This document shows, piece after piece, positions 17,653 through 26,295 of a DNA stretch of 64,000 nucleotides. Each line of letters opens with the position of its first letter. Within the stretch, counting starts at the first letter, position 1. The position numbers and the translations under genes are program-made. Location of the stretch: positions 1 through 64,000 of the forward strand of contig DATFBY010000094.1 of NCBI GenBank assembly GCA_035253585.1, in the 5' to 3' direction. The notes under the pieces are model-generated. The model saw only the letters and a list, made by a program, of their open reading frames with translations, was not told the DNA's origin and made no database searches. Source of the DNA: DATFBY01 sp035253585. Lineage in GTDB: Bacteria > Gemmatimonadota > Gemmatimonadetes > Gemmatimonadales > Gemmatimonadaceae.

Positions 17653-18632
17653 AAAAGCCGGCCTTCACCGTCGCTCGATTTCTCGATCTGCTGCGCGACT
17701 CGCTGCAGCTCGAGCAGGTCGGTGCGTCCGATGGGCTCCAGCGGGAGATTCTGAGCAGCGACGTCTCGAGTCCTGGGCTGGTGCTGGCCGGCTACGTCGA
17801 GCGCTTTCCCGCGAATCGCATCCAGGTGTTCGGCGAGACGGAGGTGTCATACCTCGCGTCGCTCCCAGAGGAGCAACGGTCGCGGGTGCTCGATCTGTTC
17901 TTCTCCTTCCCGGTGCCGTGCGCGATCGTCACCAAGGGGCTCGAGCTGCCTGACGAGTTCGTGAGCGCGGCGACGAAGGCGAACGTGCCGGTACTGCGGT
18001 CGGCGCTGAAAACCGCCGAGTTTTACAGTCGCGTCAAGCCGGTGCTCGCCGAGGAGTTCGCGCCGACGACGACACTGCACGGGTCGTTGGCCGACGTGTA
18101 CGGTGTGGGGTTGTTGTTCGTCGGCCAGAGCGGCATCGGAAAATCGGAGTGCGTGCTGGACCTGGTCGAGCGCGGACATCGGTTGGTCGCCGATGACCTC
18201 GTCATCGCGCATCGCCGCGGGAACGACGTCATCATCGGGCGCGGGCACGAGCTTCAGCGGCATCACATGGAGATTCGTGGCGTCGGGGTGATCGACGTGA
18301 AAACGATCTTCGGCATCCGCGCTGTTCGACAGCAGAAGCGCATCGAGGTCGTCGTCTCCTTGCAGGAATGGGACAAGGCATCGACTTCGGCCACCGTGGA
18401 TCGCACCGGTCTCGACGTGCAGACGACGACGATTCTCGACGTCGAGATTCCGAAGGTGCTCATCCCCCTCAACCCGGGAAAGAACATCACGGTGGTGGCG
18501 GAAGTCGTCGCCATGAATCACCTACTCCGCTACAGCGGCGTCGATCCGGCGGAAGCGTTCAACCAGAAGCTCATCGACCGCATGCGGGCGTCGTCCGACC
18601 TTCGGCAGTATCTGGCGGAGGACAATGAGTAG
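17649..18632 (+). CDS. hprK: HPr kinase/phosphorylase
   Basis: 327 residues, full length. N-terminal MurF-like domain, then the P-loop kinase domain: LHGSLADVYGVGLLFVGQ with Walker A GQSGIGKSE (about residues 159-167), VADDLV, and the HprK signature MEIRGVGVIDVKTIFG. It phosphorylates or dephosphorylates a serine of HPr, linking energy status to PTS control. Its target is presumably Ser48 of the HPr encoded at 20978. It is translationally coupled to hpf and overlaps the IIA gene by 8 bases. Confidence 0.95.
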   Translation: MKKPAFTVARFLDLLRDSLQLEQVGASDGLQREILSSDVSSPGLVLAGYVERFPANRIQVFGETEVSYLASLPEEQRSRVLDLFFSFPVPCAIVTKGLELPDEFVSAATKANVPVLRSALKTAEFYSRVKPVLAEEFAPTTTLHGSLADVYGVGLLFVGQSGIGKSECVLDLVERGHRLVADDLVIAHRRGNDVIIGRGHELQRHHMEIRGVGVIDVKTIFGIRAVRQQKRIEVVVSLQEWDKASTSATVDRTGLDVQTTTILDVEIPKVLIPLNPGKNITVVAEVVAMNHLLRYSGVDPAEAFNQKLIDRMRASSDLRQYLAEDNE

Positions 18633-19029
18633 CTCGCCGCAGCCGCCGGCGATCATCATCGGACACGGCGACTTCGCCCTCGGAATGATCTCGGCGGTCG
18701 ACCAGATTACCGGCATGGGTGATCTCTTCATTCCGATGTCGAACTCGGGGCTGAGCGCGGCCGACGTCCAGGCGAAGCTGCGCGAGCTCATCGATGCGCA
18801 TGGTGCCGAGGTGATCTTCACCGATCTTCCGGCGGGGAGCTGCAACATGGCGGCGGCAAGGATCGCCGGCCTCGCGCCGGAGATCACCGTCGTCACCGGC
18901 GTGAGCCTTCCCGTGCTGCTGCACTACGCGCTGCACGGAAACGTCTCTTCTCGCGAGGCGGCGGCGGAGGCGGTGGAGCGCGCCATTCCCGCGCTCAAGG
19001 TGGTGGCGAGGACACCGCGTGGCGATTGA
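18625..19029 (+). CDS. PTS mannose/fructose/sorbose-class EIIA
   Basis: 134 residues. The N-terminal AIIIGHGDFALGM holds the phosphorylated His14 of the EIIA-Man fold; LPAGSCNMAA and VTGVSLPVLLHYAL also fit. It accepts phosphate from HPr and passes it to IIB. It is encoded as a single-domain protein, not fused to IIB. It overlaps hprK upstream and IIB downstream, so the phosphorelay is made as a unit. Confidence 0.9.
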   Translation: MSSSPQPPAIIIGHGDFALGMISAVDQITGMGDLFIPMSNSGLSAADVQAKLRELIDAHGAEVIFTDLPAGSCNMAAARIAGLAPEITVVTGVSLPVLLHYALHGNVSSREAAAEAVERAIPALKVVARTPRGD

Positions 19030-19510
19030 TCTCCATCGCATCGACGACCGGCTCATCCACGGACAGGTCGTGGTGGGTTGGGGACAACCGTTAGGCCTGG
19101 GATTCATCGCACTCGTGGACGACGAAGTCGCGGGGAGCGAGTGGGAGCAGGAGCTGTATCGGATGGGCGTTCCTCCCGACATGGACGTCTACTTCGCGAC
19201 GGTCGAAGACGCCGCGGGGCGCCTACGCGAGTGGGAGAAGGACGAGCGTCCCGGCATCCTGCTCACTCCGGACATCGAGACCATGCGCCGGTTGGTCGAC
19301 CTGTCAGGCGGCGCCATCAAGCGCGTCAACCTCGGCGGCATCCATCATCGCGCTGGACGCTCGGAGCGGCTGCGCTACCTCTACCTCTCCGAGGATGAGA
19401 TTCAGCAGCTCCGAGACCTGGCCAATCGGGGCGTCCACATCTCGGCGCAGGATGTGCCAGCCGCGCGGCCCATGCCGCTCGAGGAAGTGCTCGAGCACGA
19501 CAACGGATGA
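19019..19510 (+). CDS. PTS mannose/fructose/sorbose-class EIIB
   Basis: 163 residues. The signature LHRIDDRLIHGQVVVGW carries the phosphorylated His14. VNLGGIHHRAGR and the C-terminal AQDVPAARPMPLEEVL also fit the family. It transfers phosphate from IIA to the incoming sugar at IIC/IID. GTG start; overlaps IIA by 11 bases and IIC by 4. Confidence 0.92.
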   Translation: MAIDLHRIDDRLIHGQVVVGWGQPLGLGFIALVDDEVAGSEWEQELYRMGVPPDMDVYFATVEDAAGRLREWEKDERPGILLTPDIETMRRLVDLSGGAIKRVNLGGIHHRAGRSERLRYLYLSEDEIQQLRDLANRGVHISAQDVPAARPMPLEEVLEHDNG

Positions 19511-20205
19511 TGAGCCTGATCGAGCTGCTCCCGCTCGCGTTGTTAGGCGGCGTCGTCGGCATGGACGTCGTCACCTTTCCACAGGCGATGATATCGCGCC
19601 CGATCGTTGCCGCATCGTTAGGCGGTGCGCTGGCAGGAGATCCACTATCGGGGCTCGTCGCCGGCGCCACGCTCGAGCTGATAGCGCTCGAAACGCTGCC
19701 CGTCGGCGCGTCGCGATATCCGGAATGGGGCTCGGCGTCGGTGGTGGGGGGCGCCCTCTTCGCCGATCGAGGCGGCGATCCGACGCATCAGGCGGCCGCG
19801 CTCGTGCTCTCGGTACTCGCTGGCGTTGCCACGGCGTGGATCGGCGGCTGGTCGATGTATCAGTTGCGGCGTCTCAACGCTTTTTGGGCGCATCGGTCGA
19901 GCGATCGCGTGCAGCGCGGCGATCGGGGAGCGGTGATGAGCCTCCAGCTGCGCGGACTGACCGGCGATCTCGTCCGCGGCATGCTGCTGACGATCGCCGC
20001 GCTATGGGTGACGCGGGCCATGCTCGATTTCAGCCTCGCGCGCTGGACCGTGGACGCTACGACATCGCGCGCCATCGTGGCCGGAATAAGCGGTGCCGCC
20101 GCACTCGCCGCGGCCTGGACGTTGACGCACGTCACGACGGCCGCACGCTGGTTTCTGATTGGCGGACTTGCTCTCGGAGTGATTCTCGTGCTGGTGATGC
20201 TATGA
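19507..20205 (+). CDS. PTS mannose-class EIIC membrane component
   Basis: 232 residues with several hydrophobic helices (ELLPLALLGGVVGMDVV, IVAASLGGALAGDPLSGLVAGA, LTIAALWVTRAML, WFLIGGLALGVILVLVML). Family features include QAMISRPIVAASLGG and ATLELIALETLPVGASRYPEWG. It forms the translocation channel with IID. Two ATGs in tandem (19507, 19510) are possible starts. Substrate unknown. Confidence 0.87.
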   Translation: MMSLIELLPLALLGGVVGMDVVTFPQAMISRPIVAASLGGALAGDPLSGLVAGATLELIALETLPVGASRYPEWGSASVVGGALFADRGGDPTHQAAALVLSVLAGVATAWIGGWSMYQLRRLNAFWAHRSSDRVQRGDRGAVMSLQLRGLTGDLVRGMLLTIAALWVTRAMLDFSLARWTVDATTSRAIVAGISGAAALAAAWTLTHVTTAARWFLIGGLALGVILVLVML

Positions 20206-20981
20206 GCGCCGCCGCACGTGAGCGCACCGCGATTCCATTGCTGCCGCTTCGCACGCAGGCGGCGATGTTCGTTCGTCTCTTCGCGATTCAGGGATCGTGG
20301 AATTACGAGCTGTTGGTGGGTAACGGCGTCGCGTTCAGCGTCGAGCCGGCGCTTCGTCGTCTCGACGGCGGCGTGAACGGTTCCGCCTATCGAGAGGCGC
20401 TGGCGCGGCAGGCACGATACTTCAACGCGCACCCGTATCTGGCGGCCGTCGCGGTCGGTGCGCTGGCCCGCGCCGAGCTCGACGGAAACGCACCGACGCA
20501 GATCGAGCGCTTTCGCACGGCGTTGCCCGGTCCGCTGGGGAGCGTGGGCGATCGTCTCGTCTGGGCCGGCTGGCTTCCGTTTTGCTCGCTACTCGCGCTA
20601 CTCGCGTTCGGACTTGGCGCCGGTCCGTGGGCTACCTTGCTCCTGTTCCTGGCGACGTACAACGTAGGCCACATTGGATTGCGCGCCTGGGGATTGCGAG
20701 TGGGTTGGCGGCACGGACTGCGCGTTGCCTCCGCGCTCGGCAATCCAGTCTTGCGGCAAGGGCCTCAGCATCTGGCGCGCGCCGTGGCGCTGCTGGCCGG
20801 AGTGGCGATCCCTCTCGCACTCCTTCGTCTGATCGGCCCTGATCGGAACGTGGTGGGCACTTCAGTGCTCGCGGCAATGTTGATCTCCTTAGGGTTGGCG
20901 CGGCTTCACGGCCGCGTCCCCGGGTGGCGCGTCGCGTTTGGCGTGCTCGTGATCTTCGCACTCCTGTCAATCGCCAAATGA
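20202..20981 (+). CDS. PTS mannose-class EIID membrane component
   Basis: 259 residues. The N-terminal segment (MFVRLFAIQGSWNYELLVGNG) matches the IID family, which begins with a similar F-x-Q-x-SWN-Y-E motif; the C-terminal half has four or so membrane helices. Together with IIC it makes the sugar channel, found only in the mannose class. It overlaps IIC and HPr by 4 bases each. The full IIA-IIB-IIC-IID-HPr-EI set lies in order within 4.4 kb. Confidence 0.85.
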   Translation: MSAAARERTAIPLLPLRTQAAMFVRLFAIQGSWNYELLVGNGVAFSVEPALRRLDGGVNGSAYREALARQARYFNAHPYLAAVAVGALARAELDGNAPTQIERFRTALPGPLGSVGDRLVWAGWLPFCSLLALLAFGLGAGPWATLLLFLATYNVGHIGLRAWGLRVGWRHGLRVASALGNPVLRQGPQHLARAVALLAGVAIPLALLRLIGPDRNVVGTSVLAAMLISLGLARLHGRVPGWRVAFGVLVIFALLSIAK

Positions 20982-21250
20982 GTATGTCTGAACGAGCCGT
21001 CACCATCTCCAATCGCAACGGGCTGCACGCGCGTCCGGCGGCCGAAATCGTGAAATGCGCCTCGCGCTACGACAGCGAGATCACCATGGTGCGCGATGAT
21101 CTCGAGGTGAATGGAAAGAGCATCATGGGTGTGATGATGCTCGCCGCCGAATACGGCTCGACGTTGCTCGTGCGCGCGAACGGACCGGATGCCAACGAGG
21201 CTGTGCAGGCGATTGCCAGTCTCATCGAGCAGAAATTCGGAGAGACGTAG
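20978..21250 (+). CDS. ptsH: Phosphocarrier protein HPr
   Basis: 90 residues. It has the active-site motif NRNGLHARPAAE with His17 (phosphorylated by EI) and the regulatory site EVNGKSIMGVMMLAA with Ser48 (target of HPr kinase). Ser phosphorylation can be supported here because hprK is in the same run. Starts at 20978 or 20984 are both possible; the first overlaps the IID stop. Confidence 0.95.
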   Translation: MSMSERAVTISNRNGLHARPAAEIVKCASRYDSEITMVRDDLEVNGKSIMGVMMLAAEYGSTLLVRANGPDANEAVQAIASLIEQKFGET

Positions 21251-23034
21251 TGGAGCGACGGCTCGTCGGGATTCCAGCGTCACCAGGAATCGTCGTGGGA
21301 CCCGTGCACCTCCTGCGGTGGGAGGTACCCGAGGTCCCGCAGCGCATCATCAGCGATGATGCGATCGAAGCCGAGATCAAGCGCTTCCATGCCACCCTCG
21401 ACCGCGCCCGCGACCGCCTGCGCTACGTGCGCAATCGCGCCGAGAGCCACGCCGGCGCGGAAGAGGCGGCGATCTTCGAAGTGCAGCTCCACATGCTGGA
21501 CGACAAGGAGCTACTCGGCCGCGTAGAGACGCTGATCCAACAGAACCTGGCGGCCGAAACGGCGTTCGATCTGACGATTCTCGAGTGGCGCCATCACTTC
21601 GCGCGTCACAGCTCGCCGATGATGCGCGAGCGTGTGGGCGATATCACTGATGTGCAGATCCGCGTGCTGTCGCTGCTCCTTGGTCTCCCCGACCACGATC
21701 CGGTCGACGTGCAGAAAGGTGCAAACGCGATCCTGGTCACGCACGATCTTACGCCAAGCCTCACCGTACAGCTCGACCGCGATGCGATCGCGGCGATTGC
21801 GACCGACGCCGGAACGCGCATCTCGCATGTCGCCATTCTGGCGCGATCGCTCGGCCTTCCCGCCGTGGTGGGTCTTCGCGACGCGACCAGCCAGCTCCGA
21901 GGCGGCGAATCCGGCATTCTCGACGGGACCGCCGGAACGCTCGTCATCGCGCCCACGGCCGAGGAAGTCGACTCCTACCGCGCTCGCGCGCGCCGCGAGC
22001 TCGAGCACACCGCGGAGATGGCGACTCTCGCTACGGCCGAGGCGATCACGCAAGACGGCGTGCAGCTCGTGCTGCGCGCCAACGTCGATCTTCCGGAGGA
22101 AGCGGACCTCGCCGCGCACAGCGGCGCCGACGGCGTCGGTCTCATGCGCACAGAGTTTCTGGTCGTCGGCCGCACGACGATGCCTGACGAGGAGGAGCAG
22201 TATCGCGCCTACCGGCGCGTGCTCGACGCGTTCAGCGGCCGTACGGTGATCATTCGCACCTTCGACATCGGCGGTGACAAGCTTCCAGTCGGCGGTTTTC
22301 CGACGGAGCCGAATCCATTTCTTGGATGGCGCGCCATCCGAGTGTGCCTCGATCAGCCCGACATTTTTCTCACGCAGCTTCGCGCGCTCCTCCGCGCTCG
22401 CGCGCATGGCGACGTTCGCATCCTGCTCCCGCTCATCGTCACCGTCGACGAAGTGCGTCTCGTGCGACAATTGCTTCGTCAGGCAACCGAGGAGCTGGCG
22501 ACGCGCGGAGTGCCGCATCGCGCTGATGCTCCGCTCGGCGCGATGATCGAAACGCCGGCGGCGGCGGTGGCGGCCGATACCTTCGCGGGCGAGGTGTCGT
22601 TCTTCAGCATCGGCACCAACGACCTCGTTCAGTACTCGCTTGCCATCGACCGCGGCAATGCGAACCTCGCCCAGCGTTTCACTCCGCTCCATCCCGGCGT
22701 CTTACGGATGATCAAGGCGACAACGGAGGCGGGCACACGGCATGGCATCACGGTCGCATGCTGCGGGGAGATGGCATCGCAGCCTGTCACGGCTTTTGCG
22801 CTCATTGGTCTTGGCATAAGGGAGCTGAGTGTATCGCCACGTTCCGTTCCGGTCATCAAGCGGATCGTACGCGGGATCACTGCCTCCGCGGCGAGTGAGG
22901 CCGTCGAGGAAGCGATGCATGCACGCAACGCAGTTGATGCAGAGCGGGCGCTCTCGAAACCGCTGAACGTGCTGTTTGGACGAGATCCGTTGCTGGAAGA
23001 GGGGTTAAGCAGCGGGTTGCCCGGCTCCACCTAG
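21250..23034 (+). CDS. ptsI: PTS enzyme I (phosphoenolpyruvate-protein phosphotransferase)
   Basis: 594 residues. It starts RLVGIPASPGIVVGPV; the phosphohistidine is His193 in GTRISHVAILARSLGLPAVVG; the PEP-binding barrel has GADGVGLMRTEFL, RTFDIGGDKLP, NPFLGWRAIR, FFSIGTNDLVQY and CCGEMAS. It moves phosphate from PEP to HPr in the cytoplasm. GTG start overlapping the ptsH stop. It ends the PTS genes; metK follows after 73 bases with no clear terminator. Confidence 0.97.
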   Translation: MERRLVGIPASPGIVVGPVHLLRWEVPEVPQRIISDDAIEAEIKRFHATLDRARDRLRYVRNRAESHAGAEEAAIFEVQLHMLDDKELLGRVETLIQQNLAAETAFDLTILEWRHHFARHSSPMMRERVGDITDVQIRVLSLLLGLPDHDPVDVQKGANAILVTHDLTPSLTVQLDRDAIAAIATDAGTRISHVAILARSLGLPAVVGLRDATSQLRGGESGILDGTAGTLVIAPTAEEVDSYRARARRELEHTAEMATLATAEAITQDGVQLVLRANVDLPEEADLAAHSGADGVGLMRTEFLVVGRTTMPDEEEQYRAYRRVLDAFSGRTVIIRTFDIGGDKLPVGGFPTEPNPFLGWRAIRVCLDQPDIFLTQLRALLRARAHGDVRILLPLIVTVDEVRLVRQLLRQATEELATRGVPHRADAPLGAMIETPAAAVAADTFAGEVSFFSIGTNDLVQYSLAIDRGNANLAQRFTPLHPGVLRMIKATTEAGTRHGITVACCGEMASQPVTAFALIGLGIRELSVSPRSVPVIKRIVRGITASAASEAVEEAMHARNAVDAERALSKPLNVLFGRDPLLEEGLSSGLPGST

Positions 23035-23107
23035 CCTCATATCATCCACGCTTCACAAAGTCAGCTAACTCCATGTGCCGGAGCGAGTCCGGCCACGGTA
23101 CACTCAC

Positions 23108-24283
23108 GTGCTTCATAACCACCTGTTCACTTCCGAGTCGGTCACTGAAGGGCATCCGGACAAGATCGCCGACCAGATCTCCGACGCCGTCCTCGACGCC
23201 ATCCTGGCTGAGGATCCCAAGGCGCGCGTCGCCTGCGAAACGCTGGTGACGACCGGCCTCGCCTGCGTCGCCGGCGAGATCACGACGCATACGTACGTGC
23301 ACTTCCCGGACATCGTTCGTCGCACCATCGACGCGATCGGCTACAACGACGCGACCTATGGCTTCGACAGCAAGACGTGCGCGGTGTTGAGCACGATCGA
23401 CCGGCAATCGCCGGACATCGCGCAAGGCGTCGACACGGGTGGCGCGGGCGATCAGGGAATGATGTTCGGCTTCGCTACCGATGAGACGCCCGAGCTCATG
23501 CCGATGCCGATCATGCTCGCGCACACGCTCACGCGTCGTCTCGCCGAAGTGCGAAAAAGTGGCGTGCTTCCGTGGCTGCGCCCCGACGGCAAGACCCAGG
23601 TGACTGTCGAATACGACAAGGGACGCCCGATTCGCATCGACACCGTCGTCGTCTCGACCCAGCACGCCGACACGGTGAGCAACGATGAGATTCGCCGCGC
23701 CGTGATCGCCGAGGTGATCGAGCCCGCGCTGCCGTCCGAGCTGCTCGATACGAGTGGCGTCAAATATCACATCAATCCGACTGGCCGCTTCGTCATCGGC
23801 GGCCCGCAGGGCGATGCTGGTTTGACCGGTCGTAAGATCATCGTCGACACGTACGGCGGCATGGGCCGCCACGGTGGCGGCGCGTTCAGCGGCAAGGATC
23901 CATCAAAGGTCGATCGCTCGGCGTGCTACGCGGCGCGCTGGGTGGCCAAGAACATTGTCGCGGCTGGTCTCGCGCGGCGGTGCGAGGTGCAGGTTGCATA
24001 TGCGATCGGCGTTGCCGAGCCCGTCTCGGTGATGGTCGATACGTTCGGCACCGGATCTGTGCCTGACGAGCAGATCGTGAAGGCAGTGCGCGAGGTGTTC
24101 GATTTGACGCCTCGCGGCATCAGTGCGGCGCTCGACTTGAGGAAGCCGATCTACAAGGCGACCGCCGCGTACGGACATTTCGGTCGCGAGCCGCAAACCT
24201 GTGGCACCGGTGACCAGACGATGACGTTCTTCTCATGGGAGAGAACGGATCGCGTGAACGAGCTTCAGCGCGCGCTGCGCTGA
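23108..24283 (+). CDS. metK: S-adenosylmethionine synthetase
   Basis: 391 residues from the GTG giving VLHNHLFTSESVTEGHPDK. Motifs: GHPDKIADQISD, GAGDQGMMFGFA, GRFVIGGPQGDAGLTGRK, and GGGAFSGKDPSKVDRS. It forms SAM from methionine and ATP. An in-frame GTG at 23075 would add 11 residues unlike family N-termini. The 73-base leader is too short for a SAM riboswitch and shows only a small GC hairpin (GCCGGA/TCCGGC near 23077-23093). ahcY follows, so SAM formation and SAH removal are paired. Confidence 0.96.
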   Translation: MLHNHLFTSESVTEGHPDKIADQISDAVLDAILAEDPKARVACETLVTTGLACVAGEITTHTYVHFPDIVRRTIDAIGYNDATYGFDSKTCAVLSTIDRQSPDIAQGVDTGGAGDQGMMFGFATDETPELMPMPIMLAHTLTRRLAEVRKSGVLPWLRPDGKTQVTVEYDKGRPIRIDTVVVSTQHADTVSNDEIRRAVIAEVIEPALPSELLDTSGVKYHINPTGRFVIGGPQGDAGLTGRKIIVDTYGGMGRHGGGAFSGKDPSKVDRSACYAARWVAKNIVAAGLARRCEVQVAYAIGVAEPVSVMVDTFGTGSVPDEQIVKAVREVFDLTPRGISAALDLRKPIYKATAAYGHFGREPQTCGTGDQTMTFFSWERTDRVNELQRALR

Positions 24284-24306
24284 GCCAGCGAGAGGAATAG
24301 AGGATC

Positions 24307-25680
24307 ATGGCGACGACGGTGAACACGGAACGGACGGAAGCGATGGGGAGCGAGCGCAGCTACGACGTGAAGGATCTGTCGCTGGCCGAGGAAGGGAAGA
24401 AGCGCACCGAGTGGGCGGAGCGGTCGATGCCGGTGTTGCGGCAGATTCGCGAGCGCTTCGCCAAGGAGCGTCCGCTCGCTGGGAAGAAAGTGTCGGCGTG
24501 CCTGCACGTCACCACCGAGACCGCGAACCTGATGGTGACGCTGAAGGCCGGTGGCGCCGACATCGCGCTCTGCGCGTCCAATCCACTTTCCACTCAGGAC
24601 GACGTCGCTGCGCACCTGGTGCGCGATCACGGCATAAAGGTTTTCGCCATCAAGGGCGAGGACAACGACACCTATTACGAGCACATTCGCGCCGCCATCG
24701 CACACGAGCCGGACATCACGATGGACGATGGCGCGGATGTCGTCGGCGCGATTCACATGATCGCGCTCAACCGGCTGGATGATCTGCCACGTCCTGTGCG
24801 GTCGTGGGTGGAAGGACTCTCCAGCGAGAAGCGCAAGGCGATCCTGGCCAAGGTACTGGGCAGCACCGAGGAGACGACAACCGGCGTCATTCGCCTCAAA
24901 GCGATGGCGCAGGATGGCGTGCTCCAGTTCCCGGTCATCTCGGTCAACGACTCGTTCACCAAACATCTCTTCGACAATCGGTACGGAACCGGACAGTCGA
25001 CCATCGACGGAATCATCCGTTCGACGAATCTGCTGCTCGCGGGGTCGACATTCATCGTCGCCGGCTACGGGTGGTGCGGACGTGGCGTCGCGTCACGCGC
25101 GCGCGGACAGGGCGCGAATGTGATCGTGACCGAGATCGATCCGCTCAAGGCGCTCGAAGCAGTGATGGACGGTTTCCGCGTGATGACGATGGAAGAGGCA
25201 GCGCCGATCGGCGACATCTTCTGCACGCTGACGGGGAACATCAACGTGATTCGCAGCGAACACTTCCGCGCGATGAAGGATGGTGCGGTGGTGTGCAACT
25301 CGGGACACTTCAACGTCGAGATCGACATTCCGGCGTTGTCGGAGCTCGCCGGCGGAAAGTCGCGGCAGGTGCGTGAGTTCGTGGAAGAGTTCGTGGTAAA
25401 CGGCAAGCGCATTCACGTACTGGGTGATGGCCGCCTCATCAACCTCGCGGCCGCCGAAGGGCATCCCGCCTCGGTGATGGACATGAGCTTCGCGAACCAA
25501 TCGCTAGGCGCGGAGTACTTAGTGAAGAACCGCTCGGCGTTGGCGAAGGACGTGCACCGCGTACCCGAGGCGCTCGATCGCGAGATCGCGCGACTCAAGC
25601 TGGAGGCGATGGGCGCCGCGGTCGACACCCTCACCGACGAGCAGCGGAAATATCTCGCGTCCTGGGACATGGGGACGTAA
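24307..25680 (+). CDS. ahcY: Adenosylhomocysteinase
   Basis: 457 residues. It hydrolyses S-adenosylhomocysteine to adenosine and homocysteine, keeping SAM-dependent methyl transfer running. Motifs: CLHVTTETANLMVTLKAGG, DDGADVVG, ETTTGVIRLKAMAQDG, the NAD-binding FIVAGYGWCGRGVASRARG, and NSGHFNVEID. It is 23 bases after metK, with GAGAGGAATAGAGG as ribosome-binding region; no SAH riboswitch fits in the gap. Confidence 0.97.
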   Translation: MATTVNTERTEAMGSERSYDVKDLSLAEEGKKRTEWAERSMPVLRQIRERFAKERPLAGKKVSACLHVTTETANLMVTLKAGGADIALCASNPLSTQDDVAAHLVRDHGIKVFAIKGEDNDTYYEHIRAAIAHEPDITMDDGADVVGAIHMIALNRLDDLPRPVRSWVEGLSSEKRKAILAKVLGSTEETTTGVIRLKAMAQDGVLQFPVISVNDSFTKHLFDNRYGTGQSTIDGIIRSTNLLLAGSTFIVAGYGWCGRGVASRARGQGANVIVTEIDPLKALEAVMDGFRVMTMEEAAPIGDIFCTLTGNINVIRSEHFRAMKDGAVVCNSGHFNVEIDIPALSELAGGKSRQVREFVEEFVVNGKRIHVLGDGRLINLAAAEGHPASVMDMSFANQSLGAEYLVKNRSALAKDVHRVPEALDREIARLKLEAMGAAVDTLTDEQRKYLASWDMGT

Positions 25681-25739
25681 CGGCGTAGGCGACACGTGGC
25701 AGTGCGCTACGCGGAGCATCTCGTTGTGGGGTGGTGCGC

Positions 25740-26282
25740 ATGATCGAAGTGTCGGTCATCAAGCTCGGGCTGGACAGCGTCTCCAACTCCTACGTGGTGA
25801 TTCTGCAGGAGAAGGGTGGCGACCGGATGCTGCCGATCTGGATCGGGCAGCCGGAAGCGGAGTCGATCGTGATGGAGATGAACGGCATCAAGCCGCCGCG
25901 TCCTCTCACCCACGACCTTTGCAAGCGCCTGATCACCGGGATGGGTGCGTCGCTCCAGCGGGTGCAGATCACGAAGGTGCAAGACAACACGTACTTCGCC
26001 GAGCTGCATCTGCACCGTGGAGGCGACATCGTACACATCGATGCGCGTCCCTCCGACAGCATCGCGATCGCACTCCGTTTCTCGGCGCCGATCTACGCGC
26101 AGGAGTCGCTGCTCTCGACGATCTCCATCGAGGATGCGGCGGGCGGAGCCGCGGAGGAGGAGGAGCCATCGATCAGCGCGCAGTCGCAGGCCACGCAGGA
26201 GCAGCTACGTCTGGACGCCGAGGCGCTCAAGGAATACCTGGAGAAAATGCGCCCCGAGGATTTCGGAAAGTTCAACCTCTGA
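25740..26282 (+). CDS. Bifunctional nuclease family protein (DUF151/BFN)
   Basis: 180 residues. The DUF151 core spans about residues 1-130: MIEVSVIKLGLDSVSNSYVV, LPIWIGQPEAESI, RPLTHDLCKRLI, ARPSDSIAIALRF and PIYAQESLL. An acidic linker and helical tail follow. Homologues have been reported to have DNase/RNase activity, but the role in bacteria is unclear. ATG at 25740 begins the conserved core; two GTG codons just upstream (25731, 25734) are alternatives. Confidence 0.85.
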   Translation: MIEVSVIKLGLDSVSNSYVVILQEKGGDRMLPIWIGQPEAESIVMEMNGIKPPRPLTHDLCKRLITGMGASLQRVQITKVQDNTYFAELHLHRGGDIVHIDARPSDSIAIALRFSAPIYAQESLLSTISIEDAAGGAAEEEEPSISAQSQATQEQLRLDAEALKEYLEKMRPEDFGKFNL

Positions 26283-26295
26283 TCGAGCGCGATCG

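Noticed and set aside
21511..22692. Long antisense open frame opposite enzyme I
   Set aside because: Shadow of ptsI; no conserved domain and no ribosome-binding site.
23035..23107. SAM riboswitch before metK
   Set aside because: The leader is about 70 bases and lacks the conserved core; only a small GC hairpin is present.
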